Below, piece after piece: positions 39,465-48,345 of a DNA stretch of 64,000 nucleotides. Origin of the DNA: Streptomyces fulvoviolaceus (GTDB lineage: Bacteria > Actinomycetota > Actinomycetes > Streptomycetales > Streptomycetaceae). Both the position numbers and the translations under genes were made by a program. Position 1 is the first letter of the stretch; every line of letters starts with the position of its first letter. The stretch covers positions 191,784 through 255,783 of the forward strand of contig NZ_JOEY01000022.1 of the NCBI RefSeq assembly GCF_000718165.1, read 5' to 3'. A model generated the notes under the pieces. It saw only the letters and a program-made list of their open reading frames with translations. It had not been told where the DNA came from and did not search any database.

Positions 39465-40937
39465 ATGCCGGACCCCGGAGTTGTCGGCCCGTCGTCGACG
39501 TCGGGCCCCGTCGCCGGCGCGCCCCAGCGGCTGCGCGGCGGCGTCCTCGGCATGGCGGACATCGCCGCCGCCACGATGGCCAACGTCGGCCCGGCGATGA
39601 GCTTCTTCTTCGGCTTCGCCTTCCTGGCCACCACCGCCGGGGTCGCGTCTCCGCTGACCATCGTGACGGCGGGGGTGGCGGTCGCGCTGCTCGGCAACAC
39701 GCTCGCCGAGTTCTCCCGGGCACACCCCTCCGCAGGCAGCTTCATCACCTTCGTCGGCAAGACCTTCGGGCCGGTCAGCGCGGTGACCACGGCCCTGCTG
39801 GCCGGACTCGGCTACATCATCGCGATGGCCTCGGTGATCGCGATCTCGGGCGGCTTCGTGCAGATCACCCTGTACCACTACACGGGCGTGGACCTGCCGT
39901 GGATCATCTGGACGCTGCTGCTGACCGGACTGTCCGTGGTGCTGATGCTGCGCGGGATCGTGGTCTCCACCAAGTGGGCCGGCTACTTCTTCGGTGTGGA
40001 GATGCTGGTGCTCGTCGTGGTGTCGGTCGCGACGATCGTCGAGCACCGCGGCGACCTCTCCGCCGCGCCATTCCTGCCTGACCACCTCACCCACGGACTC
40101 AAGGGGCTGGCGGCCGGCTTCCCGCTGGCGGTGTACCTGTTCATCGGCTGGGAGAACTCGGCGGCCCTCGCGGAGGAGACGGAGAACCCACGGCGCAACG
40201 TCGGCCGCGCCGTCTTCTCCTCCGTCGCGATCATGACGGTCAGCTACATCCTCTTCTCCTACGCCACGGTGACCGGCTTCGGCTACGACGTGGAGCGGCT
40301 CGGCGCCTCCCGGATCCCCTTCATCGACGTCGCCCACCACACGCTCGGCGCGCTGGCGCTCCTCGCCTACATCGGCGGCCTGACCTCCACCCTGGGCGTA
40401 CTGATCGCGGGCATCAACTCCCAGGCCCGCCTGGTGTTCAACGCCGGACGCGAGGGACTGCTGCCGTCCTTCTTCGGCTACGTCCACCCCACCCGTCGTA
40501 CGCCGAACAACGCGATCATCACCTTCACCGCCACCGCGCTGCTGATCATCGGAGGCTGGGGCCTGGGCCATCTGCTCGGGTCCGACGGCGGTTCGATGAA
40601 CCCCGTGGTCTTCTTCACGGAGTCCTCGAGCCTGGGCGCCATCCTGATCCTGCTGGTCTATCTCGCGTCGAACGTCGCCCTGCCGCTGTACTACCGCAGA
40701 TACCGCCCGCAGGAGTTCCGCACCGTCCGGCACCTCGTGCTGCCCGCGATCGGCGCCCTCGCCATCCTGGTTCCGCTCTACTACCTCGCCAAGCCCGGCC
40801 AGCCCGCCCCGTACAGCTGGTTCCCCTACGCGGCCCTGGCCACCCTGGTCGCGGCCGTGGGCTACGCGACCCTCCTGGTCCGCCGTGACCCCGGCCTGGC
40901 CGAGCGGGTGGGTTCGGTCGTCGCCGACGCGGAGTGA
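39465..40937 (+). CDS. APC family permease
   Basis: A 490-residue transporter with twelve hydrophobic helices. It starts LRGGVLGMADIAAATMANVG and contains AGFPLAVYLFIGWENSAALA, then EETENPRRNVGRAVFSSVAI and NSQARLVFNAGREGLLPSFF, the usual APC loop motifs. It is closest to the basic-residue or polyamine-type APC porters by style, but the substrate is open. AAGGAG lies 9 bases before ATG 39465. It follows the GntR gene by 60 bases. Confidence 0.9.
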   Translation: MPDPGVVGPSSTSGPVAGAPQRLRGGVLGMADIAAATMANVGPAMSFFFGFAFLATTAGVASPLTIVTAGVAVALLGNTLAEFSRAHPSAGSFITFVGKTFGPVSAVTTALLAGLGYIIAMASVIAISGGFVQITLYHYTGVDLPWIIWTLLLTGLSVVLMLRGIVVSTKWAGYFFGVEMLVLVVVSVATIVEHRGDLSAAPFLPDHLTHGLKGLAAGFPLAVYLFIGWENSAALAEETENPRRNVGRAVFSSVAIMTVSYILFSYATVTGFGYDVERLGASRIPFIDVAHHTLGALALLAYIGGLTSTLGVLIAGINSQARLVFNAGREGLLPSFFGYVHPTRRTPNNAIITFTATALLIIGGWGLGHLLGSDGGSMNPVVFFTESSSLGAILILLVYLASNVALPLYYRRYRPQEFRTVRHLVLPAIGALAILVPLYYLAKPGQPAPYSWFPYAALATLVAAVGYATLLVRRDPGLAERVGSVVADAE

Positions 40938-40988
40938 GCCGCGGGCACCGACCCTGGCATGTAACGGGACTTGGCGGCGGACGGGGTG

Positions 40989-41510
40989 CTACTCCTGCCC
41001 GGACCGGAGCACATACAGGCTCGGCAGGTTGACGACCACGGCCTCCTGGGTACTGCGGGCGATCACGACGACGGCCTCTTCGTCCGGGTCCGGGTTCTCC
41101 TCGCGGTGCGGCACGAAAGGCGGCACGAAGATGTAGTCGCCCGGCCCGGTGCGCAACCGCACTTCCTCGGGCTCCGCCCCACGCTCGGTGGGATCGGCGA
41201 GGAAGACGAACTCGGGGTGGCCGCTGACGACGTAGATGCCCGTCTCGGAATCGCCGTGGTGGTGGTCGGCCGAGGTGGTCGCGGGCGCCACCGTGGTCTG
41301 CCCCATCCACATCCGCTCCGAGCCGACCCAGGCGCCGCTGATCGCGGCGAAGCGACGCATGCCGTCGGTCTGCGCGGTGCCGCCGTCCAGGTCGTCGGCA
41401 CGGACGTGGTGCACCCGCGTGCGCGCCTCGGGCAGCGGGCCGCTCGAAGCACCGGTCAGGTCCGGGTGGAAGCCGTCGGGCGAAGTCGGCGACGAGGGTT
41501 GCGAGGTCAT
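40989..41510 (-). CDS. Cupin domain protein
   Basis: A 173-residue protein with one cupin barrel. The first motif is TSADHHHGDSETGIYVVSGH with three His and a Glu for metal binding. The second is GDYIFVPPFVPHREENP. I chose ATG 41510 because AAGGA lies 8 bases upstream; ATG 41519 has no room for a site. Whether it is an enzyme or a binding protein cannot be told. A decayed LysR gene is divergent from it, perhaps its former regulator. Confidence 0.85.
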   Translation of the reverse strand: MTSQPSSPTSPDGFHPDLTGASSGPLPEARTRVHHVRADDLDGGTAQTDGMRRFAAISGAWVGSERMWMGQTTVAPATTSADHHHGDSETGIYVVSGHPEFVFLADPTERGAEPEEVRLRTGPGDYIFVPPFVPHREENPDPDEEAVVVIARSTQEAVVVNLPSLYVLRSGQE

Positions 41511-41815
41511 CGGGATCATCCTTGGGGTCGGAGGAATCACGTCCTGTTGGCCTGCTGACGAGGTTGTGCGCGACACCGGCAGACCGCGCGCAGGAAACGC
41601 CCGCGTGCATCTCCGCTTCGCGTTCCCCTGCCGAGTCCTCCTCCCGGTGCCAGCTGTCCGAAGCAGCGGGCATGAGGGAAGGTTAGGACGGGACGAGGAT
41701 CGACCGCATGACGCGGCACGAACCCGCACTACGCTGAAAGACACATCCAAGTCGAGTCTCAGCGAAACTCCGACCTGCCCACCCGAGTTGCTGGAATGCC
41801 GGGGTTCTCCACACC

Positions 41816-42050
41816 ATGGACGACGGATGCGGAGTCAACGGCGAGGGTGAACTCGTCCGGGGCCCGCAGTCGCTGTGCCGGTCCGCCGGGCGTCGCGTCG
41901 TCCTCGCGGAGGCCGCTCCATGACCGCGGCCGCCGAGCGGCTGCACACCACCCCGTCCGCGGTGTTCACGGCGGTCTCCGGTCTGGAATACGACCTGCGT
42001 GTAAATGCGGTGACACGACACACGCGTCATGTGTCATGGATGGCCCGGAA
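41816..42050 (+). pseudogene. LysR-type regulator remnant
   Basis: From ATG 41816 one frame gives RRVVLAEAAP and stops. The neighbouring frame continues with SMTAAAERLHTTPSAVFTAV and SGLEYDLRVNAVTRHTRHV, which is clearly the LysR helix-turn-helix (AAERLHTTPSAVSTAVSGLE type). The effector domain is absent. So this is a frameshifted and truncated 5' end. It is divergent from the cupin gene, the usual LysR arrangement. Confidence 0.65.
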
Positions 42051-42105
42051 GCCCGCGGGAGGCGGTGCGTATCGGGAGGTGTGCTGCGCCGAGCCCGGTT
42101 GCCTC

Positions 42106-42819
42106 TCAGGCGACAGGGCCGTGGGTGTGCTTCTTCCGTTCGGCGAGCATCTCGATGAGTTCGCCGGCGCTCGCCATGGTGTGGCGTTCCACCTCGGCAT
42201 CGATGGTGTCCGGGTCGCCGTCGAGGATCGCCTCGATGAGCCGCTCATGGACGTGCAGGGCGCGGTCGGGATCCGAACGGGTGCTCTCGTCGACCATGAT
42301 GGCGATGTTGATCTGGGCTTCCACGGTGGGCCACAGGCGTTCGAGCATGGTGTTCTCGGAGGCGGTCCACACCGTCCAGTGCAGGTTGACGTGGGCCTGG
42401 TGGAGGCGGTCCGGGTCCTGGGCGGCGTGGGCCGCCTGGTACTCCTCCCAGCTGCGCCGGAGCGTCGCCTTCCGGGAGCCGTCGGGATCGTCGGCCAGGG
42501 CCCTGGCGGCCAGTTTTTCCAGGGCGACCCGGACCGCGGCCACGTCGGTGATGAACTTCTCGTCGATGTCGGTGACGACGACTCCGCGGTAGGGCTGCTG
42601 TTCGAGAAGTCCTTCGTGGGTCAGCTGGTAGACGGCCTCACGCAGGGTGGGACGGCTGACTCCCATCTGCTGGGAGATCTGGACCTCCCGGAGCCGTTGC
42701 CCCGGTCCCAGCTCTCCGGCCAGGATGGCCCTCCGCAACTCGTTCACCACGGCATCGCGGCGGGTCTGGTTGCTGACCGGCCGGGGCCCGGTGGCCGGTT
42801 GGGGGGCGTGGTCGCTCAT
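42106..42819 (-). CDS. GntR/FadR-family regulator of the hydroxyproline locus
   Basis: A 237-residue GntR protein with an FCD ligand domain. The winged helix is at about 20-85 (VVNELRRAILAGELGPGQRL, then QQMGVSRPTLREAVYQLTHE). The FCD domain runs from about 95 to 230 with HQAHVNLHWTVWTASEN and HERLIEAILDGDPDTIDAEV. A 15-bp palindrome related to GATTGTCAGAC lies just before its own start and recurs at the two promoters of the ABC importer and the catabolic operon. That makes it the probable repressor of the locus; hydroxyproline or a derivative is the likely ligand. Confidence 0.88.
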   Translation of the reverse strand: MSDHAPQPATGPRPVSNQTRRDAVVNELRRAILAGELGPGQRLREVQISQQMGVSRPTLREAVYQLTHEGLLEQQPYRGVVVTDIDEKFITDVAAVRVALEKLAARALADDPDGSRKATLRRSWEEYQAAHAAQDPDRLHQAHVNLHWTVWTASENTMLERLWPTVEAQINIAIMVDESTRSDPDRALHVHERLIEAILDGDPDTIDAEVERHTMASAGELIEMLAERKKHTHGPVA

Positions 42820-42830
42820 GGGTCCTCCGC

Positions 42831-42846
42831 AGATTGTCAGACCACA
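42831..42846. promoter_or_regulatory. GntR operator site 1 (regulator's own promoter)
   Basis: GATTGTCAGACCAC begins 12 bases upstream of the regulator's ATG. The left arm GATTGT-CAG-AC is identical to the site at 46162 and to the minus-strand reading of the perfect site at 46479, except for one centre base. The right arm is degenerate. Confidence 0.6.
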
Positions 42847-42867
42847 TAGTAGCCGCCGGGCGGGTGA

Positions 42868-43257
42868 TCAGCCGCCGTACTCGGTGACGCGCTCGGCGCT
42901 GACGGTGACGACCACTCTGGGCGTTGTCGCGGTCTCCTGCCAGGGCTTGCCCTCGTACTTGTGGGAGAGCTCGTCGATCAGTTCCGGCCCGCCGTCCCGG
43001 GTGATGGTGACCGCTCCGCGGATCACGGCGTAGGTGTAGGGGTTGTCGCGGTCGGTGATCAGGATGCTGGCGCGGGGGTCGCGCAGCAGGTTGAGGTGTT
43101 TCACACGGCCCTCGACGGTGGAGAAGGCGATCCCGTCGCCGGTGGCCTTCACCCAGACCGTGGTCTGCTGGGGCAGACCGTCCTTGCCGATCGTGGCGAG
43201 TGTCGCGAAGTTGGGCGTGGCGGCCAGTTTCCGTGCCAGCTCGGTGAGTTGGGGCAT
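42868..43257 (-). CDS. PPOX-class F420-dependent oxidoreductase-like protein
   Basis: A 129-residue split-barrel flavin/F420 protein: LARKLAATPNFATLATIGKD, GLPQQTTVWVKATGDGIAFS, then VKHLNLLRDPRASILITDRD and YAVIRGAVTITRDG, the standard PPOX/FDOR-B pattern. Actinobacterial members bind F420 or flavin and act on small substrates. It lies between the GntR gene and the ABC importer, all on the minus strand. Its role in hydroxyproline use is not evident. Confidence 0.88.
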   Translation of the reverse strand: MPQLTELARKLAATPNFATLATIGKDGLPQQTTVWVKATGDGIAFSTVEGRVKHLNLLRDPRASILITDRDNPYTYAVIRGAVTITRDGGPELIDELSHKYEGKPWQETATTPRVVVTVSAERVTEYGG

Positions 43258-43447
43258 GTCGGTGACCTTTTCGGTAGGAGACGAAGTGTCCGGGAGAGTT
43301 TCCGGGAGGGGTGGTGGCAGGCCCCGGGGGGAGGGGTGTACGGGGGCCTGCCACCGCGCACGGCCCCGCCCGGGCCGGCGCAGCGGAGTCCGGACCGGCC
43401 CGGTGCGGTGGGCGGAGCCGCCGATCCGGATCAGCCGCCGGGGACGC

Positions 43448-44254
43448 TCAGAAGCGGACGGCGTCGATGAATGCCTGGAGTCCGGGTGTCTGCGGATCGT
43501 TGAAGGCCCGGTCCGGTGGCACGTCCTCCTTGATCAGACCGTCCTCGAAGAAGCAGATACGGTCGGCGGCGTGGGCCGCGAAGGCCATGTCGTGGGTGAC
43601 GATCCCGCAGGCGATGCCTTCTTCCTCCTTCAGCTTGGTGAGTACGCCGAGGACCTCGGCCGCCACCGGCGGGTCGAGCGCGGAGGTGATCTCGTCGCAC
43701 AGCAGCAGACGGGGCCGCATCATCAACGCCCGCGCGATGGCCACCCGTTGACGCTCGCCACCGGACAGCTGGGTGCAGCGGCTGCGCAGGTGCTGTGCCA
43801 TGCCCACCTCGGTCAGGGCCCGTTCGGCCCGCTCCAGCAGCTGGGCCTTGGACTCGCCGAGAGCGAGGCGGGGCGCGATGGTGAGGTTGTCGAGGACGTT
43901 CATGTGGGGCCACAGGGTGTAGCTCTGGAAGATCATTCCGATCTGGCCCCGGAGTTCCTTCCACTCCTCCGTGTACTCGCCGTCGCGTACGACGGCCTGG
44001 CCGGCGAGGTCGATGTCCCCGGCGTCCGGCTCCTCGAGACCGGCGATCACCCGCAGCAGGGTGCTCTTGCCGGAACCGCTCTTGCCGATGAGGACGGCGA
44101 TCTCACCGCTGCCGATCCGGAAGTCGGCCTCCTTGAGGACGGGGCGGCCGTGGAAGGACTTGCTCACACCGCGGGTACGCACGAACGCGCCGTCGAGCTC
44201 CGCGTCCGCACCGGTGTCCGGTGTCTTGTCGAGGGTCGGGTTGGTCTCTGTCAT
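43448..44254 (-). CDS. Amino-acid ABC transporter ATP-binding protein
   Basis: A 268-residue ATPase. Walker A is IGKSGSGKSTLLRVIAGLEE, the Q loop MIFQSYTLWPHMNVLDNL, the signature LSGGERQRVAIARALMMRP, Walker B LLLCDEITSALDP, and the H loop IVTHDM. It is closest in pattern to polar amino-acid importers (GlnQ/HisP type). The preceding permease gene ends 5 bases upstream. With the permease and binding protein it forms an importer, presumably for hydroxyproline. Confidence 0.93.
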   Translation of the reverse strand: MTETNPTLDKTPDTGADAELDGAFVRTRGVSKSFHGRPVLKEADFRIGSGEIAVLIGKSGSGKSTLLRVIAGLEEPDAGDIDLAGQAVVRDGEYTEEWKELRGQIGMIFQSYTLWPHMNVLDNLTIAPRLALGESKAQLLERAERALTEVGMAQHLRSRCTQLSGGERQRVAIARALMMRPRLLLCDEITSALDPPVAAEVLGVLTKLKEEEGIACGIVTHDMAFAAHAADRICFFEDGLIKEDVPPDRAFNDPQTPGLQAFIDAVRF

Positions 44255-44259
44255 CGTGA

Positions 44260-45075
44260 TCAGACACCTTCCGGCTTGAGTGCGGACTTGGATACGGACT
44301 TGAGGGCCAGGTCGGGCACGGCGGGTGGCCGCTGTCCGGGGCGCAGCCGTGCGAGCGTGCCGCGCAGCCCCGACGTGGGCGGCTGGGCACCACGCGAACC
44401 GCTGGTGAGCAGGCGCCGCTCGATGTAGCTGGTGAACAGGGTCGCGGGGAAGGCGATCACGAAGTAGATGACGGCGACCATGGTGAAGATCTCCATGGGC
44501 CGGTAGGTCTGACTGGAGAGGATGTTGCCCTGGAAGGTCAGGTCGGCCAGGCCCAGCGCGGAGACCAGCGAGGTGTCCTTGAACATGCTCACGTTCAGGG
44601 ACAGGATCGTGGGAATCTGCTGGCGGAAGGCCTGCGGCACGATGATGTGCCGCAGGATCTGCACCCGGTTCAGGCGCAGCATGTGCGCCGCCTCGATCTG
44701 CTCGACGGGCACCGACTGCATGCCCGCGCGGTAGGTCTCGGACATGAACGCGGTCAGGTGTGCGGTGAGCGCGATGATGATCGAGAGCTCGCCGGGCAGG
44801 TTGATGTCGAGGAGTGCGGGAAGGGCGTAGAACACCCAGAGCAGCTGGATCAGCAGCGGCGTACATCGGAACACCTCGATGTACAGCTGCGCCGGCCAGC
44901 GGATGACCTCGATCTTCGACATGCGGGCCACGGCGAGGGGGAACCCGAGGACGGCACTCGCGAGGATCACGACCGTCGAGATCTTCAGAGTCAGCCACAG
45001 CCCGTCCAGCAGGGTGGGCAGCGAGGGACCGATGACGCTCAGGTCGAATTCGTAGGCGAGATTCACTGAATTCAT
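44260..45075 (-). CDS. Amino-acid ABC transporter permease
   Basis: A 271-residue HisM/GlnP-type permease with five or six helices. The N-terminal segment LPTLLDGLWLTLKISTVVIL is the family entry motif, YIEVFRCTPLLIQLLWVFYA follows, and the EAA loop is EQIEAAHMLRLNRVQILRHI. The C-terminus has a 50-residue soluble tail with repeated Lys/Ser that is longer than usual. A single permease gene means the channel is a homodimer. Confidence 0.92.
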   Translation of the reverse strand: MNSVNLAYEFDLSVIGPSLPTLLDGLWLTLKISTVVILASAVLGFPLAVARMSKIEVIRWPAQLYIEVFRCTPLLIQLLWVFYALPALLDINLPGELSIIIALTAHLTAFMSETYRAGMQSVPVEQIEAAHMLRLNRVQILRHIIVPQAFRQQIPTILSLNVSMFKDTSLVSALGLADLTFQGNILSSQTYRPMEIFTMVAVIYFVIAFPATLFTSYIERRLLTSGSRGAQPPTSGLRGTLARLRPGQRPPAVPDLALKSVSKSALKPEGV

Positions 45076-45109
45076 CGCGGACTACCTCCGGGAGGTCGGC
45101 GAGACCCGG

Positions 45110-45982
45110 TCAGGACTTGATCTCGAGGTCACCGAGGGCGTCGATGTCGCGGTAGCCGGCCTCGGCGAAGGCGCGGTCGATCTCGCCGCTGGCCACCGAG
45201 TTGTCGATCGCGACGTTGAGGATGTCCATGGAGCGGGCGTCGATGCCGGCGGGGACGCCGTAGGCCACGTGGTGCACGAAGATCGCCGGGTTGGGGACGA
45301 CGATGCCGAGGGACTTGTCCTTGGTGGCCATGTCGACGGCGGTGCCGAGGTCGGCGAAGATGGCGATGGCCTTGCCCGCCTTCACACCGGCGGCCGCGTT
45401 CTGGTAGGTGTCCACCCGCAGTTCCTTGGCGCCCGCCTGCTGCAGCGCCGCGTCCAGCGCGGAGCCCTGCGTGGTGGCGATGGGCTTGTTCGCGTCGAGG
45501 ATCTGCTTGCTGGTGCCGTAGTCGCTGTCACGCTGCGCCAGGAACACGCCCGGGTAGGACCATGAGCCGTGGGTGAACCGGATCGCGAGGCTGCGCTCGA
45601 CGGTCTGGTCGAGGTCGGCGGCGACGTCGTACTTGTCCGCCTGGAGTCCGGCGACGATGTTCTGCCAGGTGGTCGCCACCGTCTTGACCTTCACACCGAT
45701 GCCGTCCGCGAAGTTCTGCAGGGGGATCAGGTCGGGTCCGGTGCACGTGCCGTCCGTCTTGACGACGATGGTCGGCGGGGCGTCGGCGCAGCCGACCCGC
45801 AGCACGCCCGCCTTCTTGATCTTGTCGACCCAGGCGGCCTTGGCGGAGTCACCCGAACTGGCGACGGTCTCGGTCGAGCCGCCGTCCGAGCCGGCCTTCC
45901 CGCCGAAGTAGCCGGCCAGCCAGGCCAGGATGAGTACTCCGACCACGTAGAACGTGTACCTGCTCTGCTTGGTGAGGGCCAT
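45110..45982 (-). CDS. Amino-acid ABC transporter substrate-binding protein
   Basis: A 290-residue periplasmic-type binding protein (SBP_bac_3). It begins with a membrane helix (YTFYVVGVLILAWLAGYFGG) and has no lipobox cysteine at the helix end, so it is anchored by this helix rather than by lipid, which is unusual for a Gram-positive importer. The binding lobes show IKKAGVLRVGCADAPPTIVV, then QNIVAGLQADKYDVAADLDQ and AIATTQGS-like PIATTQGSALDAALQQAGA. The transporter operon starts here; the operator at 46162 lies 180 bases upstream. Confidence 0.9.
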   Translation of the reverse strand: MALTKQSRYTFYVVGVLILAWLAGYFGGKAGSDGGSTETVASSGDSAKAAWVDKIKKAGVLRVGCADAPPTIVVKTDGTCTGPDLIPLQNFADGIGVKVKTVATTWQNIVAGLQADKYDVAADLDQTVERSLAIRFTHGSWSYPGVFLAQRDSDYGTSKQILDANKPIATTQGSALDAALQQAGAKELRVDTYQNAAAGVKAGKAIAIFADLGTAVDMATKDKSLGIVVPNPAIFVHHVAYGVPAGIDARSMDILNVAIDNSVASGEIDRAFAEAGYRDIDALGDLEIKS

Positions 45983-46160
45983 GGCTCGTGCTCCAGTGCT
46001 AGAGGCTGAGTGGTGCAGGGTGCGGCAGGGGATTCCGTCGGTCCGGGGCGCGCGGCGTTGTGCTCGGCGGTGGGTGAGCCGACGGCTCAGGTGACGAGGA
46101 AGGCGCCGCCGCAGGCGATGCCCCTTGAGACGGAGCGCTCCCGGTAGGAAGTCGCGCCGT

Positions 46161-46175
46161 AGATTGTCAGACACG
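46161..46175. promoter_or_regulatory. GntR operator site 2 (ABC importer promoter)
   Basis: AGATTGTCAGACACG, the same core as the sites at 42831 and 46479. It lies 180 bases upstream of the binding-protein gene, inside the 533-base divergent gap. Confidence 0.6.
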
Positions 46176-46478
46176 CAGCAAGATGTGCCGGAAGGTTAGG
46201 AACGCCGCTGCGCCGTGTCAATAGCCGAAATCGTGATGTTCCGATGCGGCGATCAATCGGCACCGCGGCCCGCGACAGCAGGCGCCCATGACACGAACAG
46301 GGCCTTGACCTGGCCGTAAAGCGTGATTCCGAAGCCGCTGCCGACGTCGGGCGCCACGACACTCGGCCCGCACGAACGGACCACGAAATGGGTCTACGAC
46401 CGCGCCGGGCCGGTCGATTCATTCACTTCCGGGCATTGACCGCGCCGGGTGGCCCGGTCTAGCGTCAGCCCAGCCGCC

Positions 46479-46493
46479 GATTGTTTGACAATC
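46479..46493. promoter_or_regulatory. GntR operator site 3 (catabolic operon promoter), perfect palindrome
   Basis: GATTGTTTGACAATC is a perfect 15-bp inverted repeat (GATTGT-TTG-ACAATC) 22 bases upstream of the racemase pseudogene start. On the minus strand it reads GATTGTCAAACAATC, matching GATTGTCAGAC of the other two sites. The rest of the 45983-46515 gap holds no gene. Confidence 0.7.
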
Positions 46494-46515
46494 TGCGATC
46501 TCGAAAGGAAGGCCC

Positions 46516-46974
46516 ATGAGGTTCAGCCGTGCCGTGAACGTCGTGGACGCGCGGGCCGAGGGCGAGTCCGGCAAGGTAGTCGTGGGTGGGGTCGGGCCGG
46601 TCCCCGGGGAGAGCGTCTTCGGGTGCGAGTGCGCCGACGGCAAGGTGCGGCGGGTGAAGCTGGTCCACCAGCCCTCCTTCGTCCACCACGAGTCCGCGGA
46701 CCTGGACGTTCCCGGTCTCGGCCGGGTGAGCCACCCGGAGAACCCGCTGATCCCCGGCATCACGAACACGGTGTTCGCCGGCCGGATCGACCGCTCCCCG
46801 TGCGGCACGGGCACCTCCGCCCGCCTCACCGTCCGTGGTCGGGCCGTACGACGCCGTCGTACCAGGCGTCTCCGGGCGCGCCTGGATCACCTCCTTCGAC
46901 CAGCTGGTCCTCGATCCGACAGATCCGTTCCGGAACGGCTTCGTGGTGGGACGTCCCTGGGAGCCCGAGGTCTG
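46516..46974 (+). pseudogene. Proline racemase family gene with internal deletions and a frameshift
   Basis: The N-terminus is normal for a 4-hydroxyproline epimerase (MRFSRAVNVVDARAEGESGK, GGVGPVPGESVF). It then jumps to VRRVKLVHQPSFVHHESADL and again to HPENPLIPGITNTVFAGRID and RSPCGTGTSARL. So two large blocks, one holding the first catalytic residue, are missing. After that the frame shifts near 46830, and the normal C-terminus (VVGPYDAVVPGVSGRAWITS, FDQLVLDPTDPFRNGF) continues to TGA 46974. About 150 residues remain of about 335. GAAAGGAAGG precedes the ATG, so the promoter and leader are intact and drive the genes behind it. Confidence 0.85.
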
Positions 46975-47038
46975 ACCGCGTCGGGGCGAAACCCGTGCCC
47001 CGGATCATTCGAAGCCTTGTAAGGAGGTACACGACCCC

Positions 47039-48283
47039 ATGCGGACCATCGTTGTGGGAGCCGGCGCCGTCGGCCTGGCCGCCGCCTACCGGCTGGCCAG
47101 GAGCGGCTGCGAGGTGACCGTTCTCGACGCCCGGAGCGCGGGCTCCGCCGCCTCGCACGGCAACGCGGCCAAGATCGCCCTGGCGGAGAGCGGCCCGGTG
47201 CCGGCGCCGGGCGTGATCCTGCAGTCCCTGAAGTGGATGCTGAAGCCGGACAGCCCGCTCTACGTCAAGCCCTCGCTCAACCCCGCCTTCGTGAAGTTCA
47301 TGCTGACCATGGCCCGGCACTGCACCGCGCGCGACTTCCGCCAGGGTCTGCAGACGACCCTGCGCCTCGCCGAGGGCACCATGGACCTCCTCGACGACTG
47401 GACCCGGGACGGCATCGCCTTCGAGATGCACAAGGCGGGCGTCCTGCTGGCCTTCGAGACGCGGGAACGCTACGAGGAGCAGCTCGCCTCCCTCGACGTC
47501 TTCGAGAGCTTCGGCATGGTCGCCGAGCACCTGCACGGGGACGCCGTACAGGCCAGGGAACCGGTGCTGAACAGCCGTATCAAGCACGGTCTGTTCTTCC
47601 CGGACGACCGCCAGGTCGAGCCCGACTCCCTCACCCAGGGCCTGCTCAAGCGGTGCAGCGAACTCGGCGTCGAGATCCACGAACACACCCCCGTACGCCG
47701 CTTCCTGCGCCAGGGCGACACCGTCACCGGCGTGCTCACCGACAAGGGCGAGTACACGGGCGACACCCTGCTGCTGGCCGGCGGCGTGTGGACCGCCAAG
47801 ATGGCCGCCCAGCTCGGTGTCCCGCTGCCGATCCGGCCGGGCAAGGGCTACAGCGTCGACTACTCCCCCTCCCCGGTGCCGCTGCGCACGCCCCTCACGC
47901 TGGAGGACGCCCGGGTCGCGGTGACGCCGCTGAACGGCTTCCTGCGGCTCGCGGGCACCATGGAGTTCGGCGGCCTGGAGGAGAACATCAACCCCCGGCG
48001 CATCGCCGCGATCAAGCAGGCGGCCGCCGACTCGCTCACCGGTTGGGGCAACCCGCCGGGAGAAGCGAGTCCGTGGGCCGGACTGCGCCCGATGACCCCG
48101 GACGGCCTGCCGATCATCGGCCGCCTCGATCCCCTGCCCAACGTCTACGTCGCCTCGGGCCACGGCATGCTCGGGCTCACCCTCGCTCCGGCCACCGCCG
48201 AGATCATCACCGAGGCCATCACCACGGGCCGCCTGCCGTCCGTCGCCGACGCCGTCTCACCGCGCCGCTTCGCCCGCCGGTGA
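47039..48283 (+). CDS. FAD-dependent D-amino-acid (hydroxy-D-proline) oxidoreductase, DadA-like
   Basis: A 414-residue flavoprotein. The dinucleotide motif is RTIVVGAGAVGLAAAYRLAR, and the C-terminus has PWAGLRPMTPDGLPIIGRLD and VYVASGHGMLGLTLAPATAE, the DadA family's substrate and FAD loop. In hydroxyproline clusters this enzyme oxidises cis-4-hydroxy-D-proline to the pyrroline carboxylate. TAAGGAGG lies about 12 bases before the ATG. It follows the racemase pseudogene and precedes the deaminase gene by 62 bases. Confidence 0.9.
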   Translation: MRTIVVGAGAVGLAAAYRLARSGCEVTVLDARSAGSAASHGNAAKIALAESGPVPAPGVILQSLKWMLKPDSPLYVKPSLNPAFVKFMLTMARHCTARDFRQGLQTTLRLAEGTMDLLDDWTRDGIAFEMHKAGVLLAFETRERYEEQLASLDVFESFGMVAEHLHGDAVQAREPVLNSRIKHGLFFPDDRQVEPDSLTQGLLKRCSELGVEIHEHTPVRRFLRQGDTVTGVLTDKGEYTGDTLLLAGGVWTAKMAAQLGVPLPIRPGKGYSVDYSPSPVPLRTPLTLEDARVAVTPLNGFLRLAGTMEFGGLEENINPRRIAAIKQAAADSLTGWGNPPGEASPWAGLRPMTPDGLPIIGRLDPLPNVYVASGHGMLGLTLAPATAEIITEAITTGRLPSVADAVSPRRFARR

Positions 48284-48345
48284 CCGGCCGCTGTCTCCGG
48301 CTGCCTTCCGACTGATTCCCCCATACTGATCTCAGGAGTCCCTTC

